NCBI GenBank assembly: GCA_016195265.1 | Contig: JACPZW010000076.1 | Span: 24,442 to 88,441, forward strand | Direction of reading: 5' to 3' | Source of the DNA: Acidobacteriota bacterium | Lineage (GTDB): Bacteria; Acidobacteriota; Vicinamibacteria; Vicinamibacterales; CAVVIG01 | DNA length: 64,000 nt | Part shown: one piece after another, positions 36,617 through 44,331 of the stretch | How the letters are laid out: each line of letters opens with the position of its first letter | How positions within the stretch are numbered: position 1 is the first letter of the stretch | Notes under the pieces: generated by a model | What the model saw: the letters and a program-made list of their open reading frames with translations, nothing else | Databases searched by the model: none | Told to the model about the DNA's origin: nothing | Translations under genes and position numbers: made by a program

Positions 36617-37783
36617 ATGCCGAGCGCACCCGTGGACGTGCTGGTCGTGGGAGGCGGACCCGGCGGCCTCTTCGCCGCCGAGCGACTGGCGCGGCGCGGC
36701 GTCGGCGTGGTGGTGTGCGAGGAGCACGCCGTCGTCGGCAGCCCGGTGCACTGCACGGGCGTGCTCGCGTCCGAGAGCGTCGATGAGTTCGACCTGCCGC
36801 GCTGCGCGACGCTGAATGCCCTGACCACGGCGCGATTCGTGTCGCCGGCCGGTCTGGTGGTCGAGTACACGCCCAAGACGCCGCTCGCCACCGTCATCGA
36901 TCGCGTCGCGTTCGACGCCGCGCTCGCCGTGCGCGCGCAGTCGGCGGGCGTCGAGCTGCGCCGCGGCGCGCGCGTCTCCGAGTTGCAGCCCGTGGCCTCA
37001 GGCGTGCACGCGAGCGTCGGCGGCGACGTCATCGCCGCGCGCCTCGTCGTGCTGGCCTGCGGCGCGAATTACAGCATTCAGCGGCGCCTCGGCCTCGGCC
37101 TGCCGCGTCTCTATCTGCACACGGCGCAGCGCGAGTTGCGGGCGCGGTCGCTGCACGACGTCGAGATGCATTTCGGCCGCACGGTGGCGCCCGACGGCTT
37201 CGCCTGGGTCGTGCCCGTCGTGCGCCCGGACGGCGGCTACGTCCGCATCGGCGCCATGGCGTCGGGCGACGCGCTCGGCTGCTACGCGCGCATGCTCGCC
37301 CGCGTCGCCGATCGGTGGGGCGTGGTGGCCGACGGCGTGCCGCCGCGCCAGAAGGTGCTGCCGCTGGGCGAGATCACCCGCACGTTCGCGGACCGGCTGC
37401 TGGTGATTGGCGACGCCGCGGGCCTCGTCAAGCCGACCACCGGCGGCGGCATTTACTACAGCATCCTGAGCGGCGCTCTCGCGGCGGACGTCGCGGCCGA
37501 CGCGCTGCGCCGCGACCGGCTGGACGCGGATGCCTTGTCGGCGTACGAGCGCGCGTGGCGCGATCAGCTCGCCGACGAGCTGGACACGCAGCACGCACTG
37601 CGCAACGTGGTCATGCGGCTGAGCGACGCCGAGATCGACAGCCTGTTCGATCTGGCGCAGACCGACGGGATCATGCCGCTCGTCCGGAAGACCGCGCAAT
37701 TCAACCAGCACCGCCATCTCATCCGGGCGCTGTTCAAGCATCCGCCGGCCCGCCGAATTCTCTTCCAGGCGCTTGTCGGCTAG
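36617..37783 (+). CDS. FAD-dependent oxidoreductase, geranylgeranyl reductase family-like
   Basis: This flavoprotein of about 388 residues has VDVLVVGGGPGGLFAAERLARRG compressed into the usual FAD start, then GSPVHCTGVL, a typical geranylgeranyl-reductase-family segment. RLLVIGDAAGLVKPTTGGGI follows, the GDAAG motif with the family's PxTGGG. Such enzymes reduce polyprenyl chains or other double bonds. It heads the RiPP operon and lies four bases from B2, so it may tailor the peptide, or it may reduce the lipid carrier of the neighbouring glycan. ATG 36617 is preferred because ATG 36605 lies inside the -10 box; the family motif starts shortly after either one. Confidence 0.8.
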   Translation: MPSAPVDVLVVGGGPGGLFAAERLARRGVGVVVCEEHAVVGSPVHCTGVLASESVDEFDLPRCATLNALTTARFVSPAGLVVEYTPKTPLATVIDRVAFDAALAVRAQSAGVELRRGARVSELQPVASGVHASVGGDVIAARLVVLACGANYSIQRRLGLGLPRLYLHTAQRELRARSLHDVEMHFGRTVAPDGFAWVVPVVRPDGGYVRIGAMASGDALGCYARMLARVADRWGVVADGVPPRQKVLPLGEITRTFADRLLVIGDAAGLVKPTTGGGIYYSILSGALAADVAADALRRDRLDADALSAYERAWRDQLADELDTQHALRNVVMRLSDAEIDSLFDLAQTDGIMPLVRKTAQFNQHRHLIRALFKHPPARRILFQALVG

Positions 37784-37787
37784 CCGC

Positions 37788-38273
37788 ATGGGACACACGC
37801 TACGAAAGTTCCTGGGACGGCCGGCCGCGGATCGCCGGCTGCTCCTGCACGCGCTCGCGCTGTACCTCGCGATCGTGGCGCTGTTGCGCGTCGTCCCGCA
37901 CGGCCGCCTGACGCGATGGCTCGATGCCGTCTACGGCCGGGCGCCGGCGGCCCGTGTGCCAGCCACCAGTCACCAGCCACCAGCCACCGATGCACTTGAC
38001 GCCGGCCGCGTGGCGTGGGCCGTGCGGACGGTCGCCGCGCAAACGCGCGCTGGCGACGCCTGTCTGGCCGAAGCGCTCACGGCGCTGTGCCTGCTGCGCC
38101 GCGGCGGACACGCCGCGGCCCTGCGCATCGGCGTGACGCGGGCGGACGCCGCGCCGGCGTCGATTGCCGCGCATGCGTGGCTCGAGCACGCGGGGCGGAT
38201 CATCGTCGGCGGAGCAGCGGCCCCGGCGTACCACATCCTGCAGGCCACGGGCGCCATGCGAGGAGAGAGATGA
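37788..38273 (+). CDS. Lasso peptide B2-type leader peptidase (transglutaminase-like)
   Basis: This 161-residue protein belongs to the lasso B2 transglutaminase-like cysteine protease family. Cys92 lies in GDACLAEALTALCLLRRGG and His129 in IAAHAWLEHAGRII, the expected Cys-His arrangement. It removes the leader peptide from the precursor, guided by the PqqD-like B1. The N-terminal helical segment (about 8-40) is normal for the family. A Pro/Ala linker (VPATSHQPPATDA, about residues 57-70) is encoded by a CCACCAGCCACCAG repeat also seen near 650. An in-frame TTG at 37773 is an alternative start. The stop overlaps the B1 start region. Confidence 0.88.
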   Translation: MGHTLRKFLGRPAADRRLLLHALALYLAIVALLRVVPHGRLTRWLDAVYGRAPAARVPATSHQPPATDALDAGRVAWAVRTVAAQTRAGDACLAEALTALCLLRRGGHAAALRIGVTRADAAPASIAAHAWLEHAGRIIVGGAAAPAYHILQATGAMRGER

Positions 38274-38275
38274 CG

Positions 38276-38548
38276 ATGTCCCTCGATGCGACGGTGCGGA
38301 TTCCCGAGGATGTCGTGTTTCGTGAGCTCGACGGCGAGGCCGTGCTTCTCAACCTCGAGAGCGGCATCTACTTCGGTCTCGACCCGGTCGGCACGCGGAT
38401 CTGGCAGCTCGTCGAAGAACATCGGGCGCTGCGCCGCGTGCTCGCGGCGCTGCTGACGGAGTTCGATGCGCCGCCCGCGGACCTCGAGGCGGATCTCGTC
38501 CGCTTCGTCGATCAGCTGCGCGGCAAGGGGCTCCTGACCGTCGTATGA
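38276..38548 (+). CDS. Lasso peptide B1-type leader-binding protein, PqqD family
   Basis: This 90-residue winged-helix RRE protein has the PqqD pattern: RIPEDVVFRELDGEAVLLNL, ESGIYFGLDPVGTRIWQLV, a helical middle and DLVRFVDQLRGKGLLTVV at the end. It binds the precursor leader (YxxPxL motif) and presents it to B2 and the cyclase. AGGAG lies about 10 bases upstream of ATG 38276; ATG 38270, two codons earlier, overlaps the B2 stop and could equally be used. Confidence 0.9.
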   Translation: MSLDATVRIPEDVVFRELDGEAVLLNLESGIYFGLDPVGTRIWQLVEEHRALRRVLAALLTEFDAPPADLEADLVRFVDQLRGKGLLTVV

Positions 38549-40020
38549 CCGTGCCCGAGGTCCGCGTCTTCGAGTACCACGACGAGGCGTATCACGTGTG
38601 GCGCGCCGCCGGCGTCCGTGACGCGGCGGTCGTGCACGTCGACGCCCATCACGACCTTTCCTGGCTCGATGATACCGTGCACCTCCATATCGGGAACTAC
38701 CTCTGCCAGGCGATCAAGGACGGCATCGTGCGCGAGGTGTACTGGGTCGTGCCGGATGGCGCGCTCAGCGCGCCACGCGCCAGACGGGAAATCCGCCGGC
38801 AGCTCCGGAATCTGCGCCGTGAGTACCCGCGGCCGCGACGTCCACTGCGGCGCGTGGGCGACGTGTGGTCGTGCGAGCTGGTGGGCTGTCGCGTGGTCGT
38901 GTGCGATCTCGACACGCTGCCTGTGCGCAGCGGCACGGTGCTTCTGGACCTCGATGTGGACTTCCTCCTGACGCCCGGTCCTCGGCTGGGCGAAGGATGT
39001 CCCGCGGACGAGCCGTGGCTCTGGCCGAGGGACTGCGTGGCGCGGCTTCGACGCACTCGTCTCGCGCCCACCCTTGCGAGTATCGCCTGTTCCGTGGAGG
39101 GCGGATATACGCCGCTCCGGTGGAAGTACTTCGGCGATGAATTGGCCGCGCGGCTCCTCGGCGCCCAGACGCCGGGCTTCGACCGGCTGCACGAGGCCCA
39201 CCGCCTCGCCGGAACAGGCGCGATGGACGCGGCCGCCCAGGCGTGCCGGGACGCCGCAGCCGCGCTGCCGAATCCGGCGGCGGCCGAATTTGCGCTCGCC
39301 TCGATGCTCGCGCAACACGGCCGGATGAAGGCGGCGCGCGCAGCGCACCAGGCGGCCCGCGCCCACGACCCTTCCTACGCCACTGCGTACAACTGCGCGG
39401 GCCCGGCGGCGCTCGACCGCGGACACTTCGACGCCGCCGAGCGGGCGTTTACGGATCAACTGGCGCTTGATGATGGCGATGGCCACGCCAGAATCGGGCT
39501 GGCGTACGTGGCGATGCACCGGCGTCAATGGTCCGAGGCCGAGACGCACGCGCGCGCCGCGATCGAGCGCGGCGTCGACGCGCCGGACGTGCATCGCGTG
39601 CTCGCCCGCGCGCTCCAGCATCAGGGACGGATTGGGGAGGCCGTGACGGCGCTGCAGCGTTCGCTGCGCGTCACGCTCGGCGGCCACACGTCGCGGTGCG
39701 CCATCGCCTCACGCCGGCTCTCTCGTCTGCCCGTGTGGGACGCGGAGCACGGACGCGCGTACGCCGCGCTGGCGGCGCTCGAAACCCGGCTGGGTCGCCT
39801 CCGCGACGCGATCGCGGCGCTGCAACTCGCGATCTCGAGCGGGTATCGGCGTCCCACCGTTCACGTCCGCCTCGCGAGGCTGTACGCGCGCGAGCATCGC
39901 TGGGGCGCGGCGCTCGGCGAGGCCGCCGCCGCGTGCGCCGCTGCGCCCTCGTCGTTCGCCCGTGCGCAGCGCCGGTTCCGCGCGGCGCTCACGCTCGGTC
40001 TGGAGGCGCTTCGCACATGA
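38545..40020 (+). CDS. UPF0489 domain protein fused to TPR repeats
   Basis: This 491-residue protein has two parts. Residues 1 to about 200 match the UPF0489 family: VFEYHDEAYHVWRAAG, VVHVDAHHDLSWLDD and LLDLDVDFLLTP supply the His/Asp-rich arginase-like metal motifs. Residues about 205-490 form a helical array of TPR-type repeats (AHRLAGTGAMDAAAQACRDA, AERAFTDQLALDDGDGHARI, VHRVLARALQHQGRIGEAV). It lies between B1 and the cyclase with 4-base overlaps on both sides, so it is an integral operon member. Function is unknown. A metal-dependent hydrolase acting on the peptide with a TPR docking arm is a hypothesis. Confidence 0.75.
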   Translation: MTVPEVRVFEYHDEAYHVWRAAGVRDAAVVHVDAHHDLSWLDDTVHLHIGNYLCQAIKDGIVREVYWVVPDGALSAPRARREIRRQLRNLRREYPRPRRPLRRVGDVWSCELVGCRVVVCDLDTLPVRSGTVLLDLDVDFLLTPGPRLGEGCPADEPWLWPRDCVARLRRTRLAPTLASIACSVEGGYTPLRWKYFGDELAARLLGAQTPGFDRLHEAHRLAGTGAMDAAAQACRDAAAALPNPAAAEFALASMLAQHGRMKAARAAHQAARAHDPSYATAYNCAGPAALDRGHFDAAERAFTDQLALDDGDGHARIGLAYVAMHRRQWSEAETHARAAIERGVDAPDVHRVLARALQHQGRIGEAVTALQRSLRVTLGGHTSRCAIASRRLSRLPVWDAEHGRAYAALAALETRLGRLRDAIAALQLAISSGYRRPTVHVRLARLYAREHRWGAALGEAAAACAAAPSSFARAQRRFRAALTLGLEALRT

Positions 40021-41957
40021 GCGCCATCGCCGGCGTGTGGCGCCGCGGCGGCCGTCCAGTCCACGGCGCCGATGTCGATCGGATGCTCGATCGACTGACG
40101 CACCGCGGGCCTCACGGACGAGGCGTCTGGAAAGATCTCTCGATCGCGGTTGGCCACGCCAGCCTGCAGGTCACGCCGGAATCGCGCGGCGAGCGTCAGC
40201 CGCTGGTCGATGATTCGACGCGAACGGTCCTGACGTTCGACGGCCGCCTCGACAACCGCGAGGAATTGATGCGCGCGCTCGACGCCGCCGGATGTCCCGC
40301 GCGGTCGCCGGCGGACGCGGAGTCGCCCGCGGACGCGGAGATCGTGCTGCGCGCGTGCCAGGCGTGGGGCCTCGAGGCCCCACGTCGGTTGCTCGGCGAT
40401 TTCGCCTTCGTGTTCTGGGACAGACCGCGGCGGAGGCTGCTCGGCGTCCGCGACGCGTGGGGCGTCCGTCCGTTCTGTTATCGCGTCGACGGCACTCGCA
40501 TCGCGTGGGCGTCCCAACCGCACGCGCTCGTGCAGGCGCCGCTCGACCAGCCGCCGCCCAACGAAGGATTCATCGCGGAGCTGCTGTGCAGCATCGTGAA
40601 CAGCACTGACGAGACGCTCTACTCCGGCGTGTATCGTCTGCCCGCGGCGTCCATGCTCATCGTGACGCCCGACGCGGTACGGGTCGAGAAGTACTGGAGT
40701 CTCGACCCGCACCGCGAAGTGCGCTACCAGGACGACCGCGACTACGACGAGCACTTTCTCGGCCTGCTCGAGGAAGCCGTGGACTGCCGGCTTCGCACGG
40801 ACGCACCCGTCGGCATCATGCTCAGCGGTGGCATCGATTCGTCCATCGTTGCGGGCGTGGCCGCGAACGTTTCGACGCGGCGCGGACGACCGTTGCCCAA
40901 GGCCTTCTCGTTGACCTATCCCGGCTACCCCTGCAACGAGCAGCCGTTCATCGAGGCGGCGACGAAGCACGCCGGTCTCGAGAGCCTCTGCGTCGCGAAT
41001 CCCGACGTGAACCCGTACGAAGACGAGGTCCGGCGGTATCGAGACCTGCCCACGCACGCCGCCGGCGCGGCGTCTGAACCGCTGTTCGTGCTGGCACGCC
41101 AGCAGGGGGTGCGGGTCATGCTGACCGGCCTTGGCGGAGACGAATGGTTCAGCGGTCACCAGTCACGCTATGCCGATCTGGTCCGTCGCGGACGGTTCAT
41201 TCGATTGTGGCGGGAAGTCCGCGACGACGTGCGGAGCGACGCGTTGAGCGGGTGGCGTCGCGCGCTCTGGAATACCGTGCGGCCGATGGTGCCGGATCCG
41301 GCGCTGGCCCTCGCGCGGCGCGCCGTCGGTCATTCGCCGATTCCGCCGTGGATTCGGCCCTCGTTCGCCACGCGCGTCGGGCTGCGCGATCGGTTGTACA
41401 ACGTGCCGCGCCGGTTTGGATTCTCCACGCACGCGCAGAACGAGCAGTTTCGCGAGGCGGTCGCCGGGTTCAGCCTCCACGGCTACGAAATGCTCGACCG
41501 GAGCATCTCGCAGTACGGCATGGAGGCGGCGCATCCTCTCAACGACCGCCGCCTGATGGAGTTTGGGATGGCGCTGCCCGAAGAGCAGCGCTGGCGGCAC
41601 GGCACGCGCAAAGCCATCATGCGCCGCGCGGGCGCGTCGATGGTGGCGCCGTCGGTCCGGACTCGCGGCGAGAACGCCAACTACGCGCGGCCGTACGATG
41701 ACGCCATGACGCGGCTTGGGGCGCGGGAACGCCTGGGCGCGCCAGGTGCCGTGTTCGACGAATGGGTCAACCGCGACGCCCTGCTCGCCAGCTACGATCG
41801 GATCGTGGGCACGCCGGACGCCTACGACTGGCCGTACTGGATGGCCCTCAGCGTGCGGCTCTGGTCCGACGAACTGCTCGGGGATCGCCCGCGCGCCACT
41901 CAGCCGGCCGGCCGGCACACCGACAACGTAAGGCACATGAAAGGGAGACAACGATGA
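40017..41957 (+). CDS. Lasso peptide macrolactam cyclase (asparagine-synthase-like, C protein)
   Basis: This 646-residue AsnB-like enzyme starts MSAIAGVWRRGG, so the glutaminase Cys2 is serine, as expected for lasso cyclases, which need no ammonia. The synthetase domain has the PP-loop MLSGGIDSS near residue 270 and MLTGLGGDEWFSGH. The enzyme adenylates the side-chain carboxylate of an Asp/Glu at core position 7-9 and joins it to the core's N-terminal amine. The precursor gene begins inside its stop (ATGA), which strongly ties the two. An AGGGAG ribosome site for the precursor lies within its last codons. Confidence 0.9.
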   Translation: MSAIAGVWRRGGRPVHGADVDRMLDRLTHRGPHGRGVWKDLSIAVGHASLQVTPESRGERQPLVDDSTRTVLTFDGRLDNREELMRALDAAGCPARSPADAESPADAEIVLRACQAWGLEAPRRLLGDFAFVFWDRPRRRLLGVRDAWGVRPFCYRVDGTRIAWASQPHALVQAPLDQPPPNEGFIAELLCSIVNSTDETLYSGVYRLPAASMLIVTPDAVRVEKYWSLDPHREVRYQDDRDYDEHFLGLLEEAVDCRLRTDAPVGIMLSGGIDSSIVAGVAANVSTRRGRPLPKAFSLTYPGYPCNEQPFIEAATKHAGLESLCVANPDVNPYEDEVRRYRDLPTHAAGAASEPLFVLARQQGVRVMLTGLGGDEWFSGHQSRYADLVRRGRFIRLWREVRDDVRSDALSGWRRALWNTVRPMVPDPALALARRAVGHSPIPPWIRPSFATRVGLRDRLYNVPRRFGFSTHAQNEQFREAVAGFSLHGYEMLDRSISQYGMEAAHPLNDRRLMEFGMALPEEQRWRHGTRKAIMRRAGASMVAPSVRTRGENANYARPYDDAMTRLGARERLGAPGAVFDEWVNRDALLASYDRIVGTPDAYDWPYWMALSVRLWSDELLGDRPRATQPAGRHTDNVRHMKGRQR

Positions 41958-42145
41958 CTGATGATCGCCGCACCGGATCGCGGGGAGATTCGGCCGACGA
42001 CGACCGCGCGCGCGAGTCAGGGCCGCGTCGTCCGTATACCTCGCCGTCGCTCGTCGAATACGGATCGATCGCGCGCCTGACCCACACCGGCGGGTCGACG
42101 GCCAGGGAAGGCGGCACGCCCAGGGTCCGGACCGGCTGCCTCTGA
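41954..42145 (+). CDS. Candidate lasso peptide precursor
   Basis: This 63-residue peptide has a charged N-terminus (residues 1-25), then the canonical leader signature Y28-x-x-P31-x-L33-x3-G37-x5-T43. With Thr43 as the penultimate leader residue, the core would start at Thr45: TGGSTAREGGTPRVRTGCL, 19 residues with Glu at core position 8, the right place for an 8-residue macrolactam ring. Starting at Gly46 instead gives Glu at position 7, also allowed. The tail PRVRTGCL carries two arginines and a single Cys. Context is decisive: it overlaps the cyclase stop and is followed by a PqqD-tailed methyltransferase. AAGGGAG lies about eight bases upstream. Confidence 0.85.
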   Translation: MTDDRRTGSRGDSADDDRARESGPRRPYTSPSLVEYGSIARLTHTGGSTAREGGTPRVRTGCL

Positions 42146-42148
42146 GGC

Positions 42149-43294
42149 ATGTCCCGCGATCTCGACGAGCATCGCCAGTACCTCTCCGACGGGCCGCGGG
42201 TGGAGGCTTTCCGGCGGGCGATCGCAGAGGTGGTTCGACCGGGCGATGTCGTCGTCGATCTGGGCGCAGGTTCGGGCGTACTCGGCTTCCTCGCGTGTGA
42301 AGCCGGCGCCGGCCGGGTCTACGCGATCGACTCGGGGTCGATTCTCACCCTGGCGCGGCAGCTGGCGATCGGCAACGGCTGGGGCGATCGCATCGTCCAC
42401 GCGCACGAGACGTCCACGCGAGCCGTGATGCCGGAACCGATCGACGTCATCGTCACCGATCAGGTCGGTCATTTTGGGATGGAGGCCGGGCTCATCGAGT
42501 TCCTGCGCGACGGCGCGCGCCGATGGCTGAAACCCGGCGGTCGGACCGTGCCGCGCGGCGTCGACCTGTGGGTGGCCGCCGTCGAAAGCGGGGAACAGCG
42601 CGATCGCGTCGAGTTCTGGAGCGGGCGGCCGTCCGGTATCGATGTCTCGGCGGCCTACCACACCGCCTCCAACAGCGGCTATCCGGCCGACATTGATCCG
42701 GAGTGGCTCCTGACCGGTGGCGCTCGTATCATCTCCCTCGATCTGTCGCCGCGCGGCCCCGACATGTTTCGCGGCGAGGCGGAACTGACGATCGGGCGAA
42801 GCGGCCACGTAGACGGACTCGCGGGTTGGTTCACCGCCGCGCTGTCGCCGTCGGTCACGATGACCAACGCGCCCGGTCACCCCCAACGAATCCACCGTCG
42901 CCAGGCGTTTCTCCCGATCGTTGAACGTCCGGCGGTCGCGCAAGGCGACACGCTGCGCGTGTCGATCGTGACACGCCCGGCGGAACTCATCGTCACGTGG
43001 ACCGTGACACTCACGCGGCGCGGCGCCGGCCCGTCCACCGCCGTCACGTTCCGTCACTCGACCTTCGACGGCATGCTGCTCTCGGCCCGGGACCTCCATC
43101 GCAGCCGGCCGGATTTCGTGCCCAGCCTCACGCCGGCGGGACTCGCCCGGCGATCGGTGCTCGAACTCTGCGACGGCGCGCGCGGCATCGCGGACATCGA
43201 GCGCGAGATGCGGGCGCGACACGCCGACCTGCTGCCGGACGCCGCGGCCGCCGCCACGTTCGTCGCCGAAGTGCTCGCGGTCTACGCCCACTGA
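42149..43294 (+). CDS. PRMT-like methyltransferase with C-terminal PqqD-like segment
   Basis: This 381-residue protein has a class I SAM domain (about 1-150) with VVVDLGAGSGVLGFLACEAG as motif I and IVTDQVGHFGMEAGLIEFL at the position of the double-E loop of protein arginine methyltransferases. A beta-barrel-like middle (about 150-315) is also PRMT-like. The last 55 residues, LARRSVLELCDGARGIADIE onward to VAEVLAVYA, resemble the helical part of PqqD, i.e. an RNA-free leader-recognition element. A tailoring enzyme that reads the same leader as B1 is the likely role. The core contains Arg7, Arg13 and Arg15 (numbering from Thr45), so arginine methylation is a testable idea. It starts three bases after the precursor stop. 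Confidence 0.72.
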   Translation: MSRDLDEHRQYLSDGPRVEAFRRAIAEVVRPGDVVVDLGAGSGVLGFLACEAGAGRVYAIDSGSILTLARQLAIGNGWGDRIVHAHETSTRAVMPEPIDVIVTDQVGHFGMEAGLIEFLRDGARRWLKPGGRTVPRGVDLWVAAVESGEQRDRVEFWSGRPSGIDVSAAYHTASNSGYPADIDPEWLLTGGARIISLDLSPRGPDMFRGEAELTIGRSGHVDGLAGWFTAALSPSVTMTNAPGHPQRIHRRQAFLPIVERPAVAQGDTLRVSIVTRPAELIVTWTVTLTRRGAGPSTAVTFRHSTFDGMLLSARDLHRSRPDFVPSLTPAGLARRSVLELCDGARGIADIEREMRARHADLLPDAAAAATFVAEVLAVYAH

Positions 43295-43304
43295 CCCTCG
43301 CCTG

Positions 43305-44261
43305 ATGCACCGCTATCGCGTCGGCCCGCTGCGGCTGCAGAGCCGGATGGCCATTCCCGAACTGCAGCCGGTCGCGCGCGCTTCGAGTGAGGCGTGGACG
43401 TTCCGCGTCTCGCACGCCGGCGCGGCGCCCGCGCGCGGCGTCGCGTGGTTCCACGACTGGACGTTTCCGAATGGCCGGCGCTGGCTGATGGTCGGGCGGC
43501 TCGGCCGCCGGTACGTCGTGCGATTCGCGCGCGTCGCGTCGTTCCTGATCGATCCGCCGGCGCGGACGATCACGGCGTTTCCGGGCGCCGGCGTGCCCGC
43601 GCGCACGATTCGCCATCTGCTCCTCGATCAGGTTGTACCGATGCTCCTCGGCGACGCCGATCATCTCGTGGTGCACGCCAGCGCCGTCGTGGCCGGCGGC
43701 GGGGCCGTCGCGTTCATCGGGCCGTCGGGCAGCGGCAAGTCGACACTGGCCGGCGCGCTCGCGCGGCACGGATGCGCGCTCGTCACGGACGATTGTCTGG
43801 TCGTGGACCTCGGTCGGCGGCCGGCGCACGTCATTCCGACCTACGCCGGGCTGCGCTTGTGGCCGGACGTCCTGCGCGCGCTGTTTCCGGGCGAGCGGCG
43901 GCGCACGGCGGGCGTCGCGCACTACTCGTCGAAACGGCGCGTCCGGCGCCACACGGACGACTTCGCGTTTCGACGGCGGCCGGAGCCGCTGCGCGCCGCG
44001 TGCGTGCTGACGGCGCCGGCGTCGAAGCGATCGCCGGTGTCGAAGCTCTCGATGACCCGGTTGCGCGGCCACGAGGCGTTCGCCGCCGTGCTGCGCTGCA
44101 CGTTCCACCTCGATGTCGGCCGCGAGACGACGGCGAGGCGCGCGCTCGAGCGGGTCACGGCGATGCTCGAGACGGTGCCCGTGTTCCGGCTCCAGATGCC
44201 GCGCGATCTCGCGCGGCTCGATGAGGTCGGCGTGCTGATGGATTCGTTGGCCGTCGTCTAG
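43305..44261 (+). CDS. HPr kinase-like protein of RiPP clusters
   Basis: This 318-residue protein has an HPr-kinase/phosphorylase-type P-loop, GPSGSGKST at about residues 139-147, preceded by HLVVHASAVV and followed by ALVTDDCLVVD, the family's aspartate motif. Small HPrK-like proteins occur in lasso clusters. In the paeninodin type they phosphorylate the C-terminal serine of the precursor. Here the precursor ends in Leu and has no tail serine, so Thr in the core (for example Thr60) or another substrate is needed. It is the last gene before a strong terminator. Confidence 0.82.
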   Translation: MHRYRVGPLRLQSRMAIPELQPVARASSEAWTFRVSHAGAAPARGVAWFHDWTFPNGRRWLMVGRLGRRYVVRFARVASFLIDPPARTITAFPGAGVPARTIRHLLLDQVVPMLLGDADHLVVHASAVVAGGGAVAFIGPSGSGKSTLAGALARHGCALVTDDCLVVDLGRRPAHVIPTYAGLRLWPDVLRALFPGERRRTAGVAHYSSKRRVRRHTDDFAFRRRPEPLRAACVLTAPASKRSPVSKLSMTRLRGHEAFAAVLRCTFHLDVGRETTARRALERVTAMLETVPVFRLQMPRDLARLDEVGVLMDSLAVV

Positions 44262-44287
44262 CCGATCATCGGCTCCCGTTCGACGAG

Positions 44288-44331
44288 AAAGGCCCGCTGG
44301 GTTCGACGCCCGGCGGGCCTTTCGCGTTTTT
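44288..44331 (+). terminator. Rho-independent terminator of the RiPP operon
   Basis: A 14-bp stem (AAAGGCCCGCTGGG paired with CGCCCGGCGGGCCTTT-side bases, one G-U) encloses a 7-nt loop (44302-44308) and is followed by a T-rich tail TTTCGCGTTTTT. It closes the + strand operon 27 bases after the HPr-kinase-like gene. The convergent minus-strand gene ends right at its T-tract, so the stem may also serve it, though its own downstream side is less U-rich. Confidence 0.9.
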
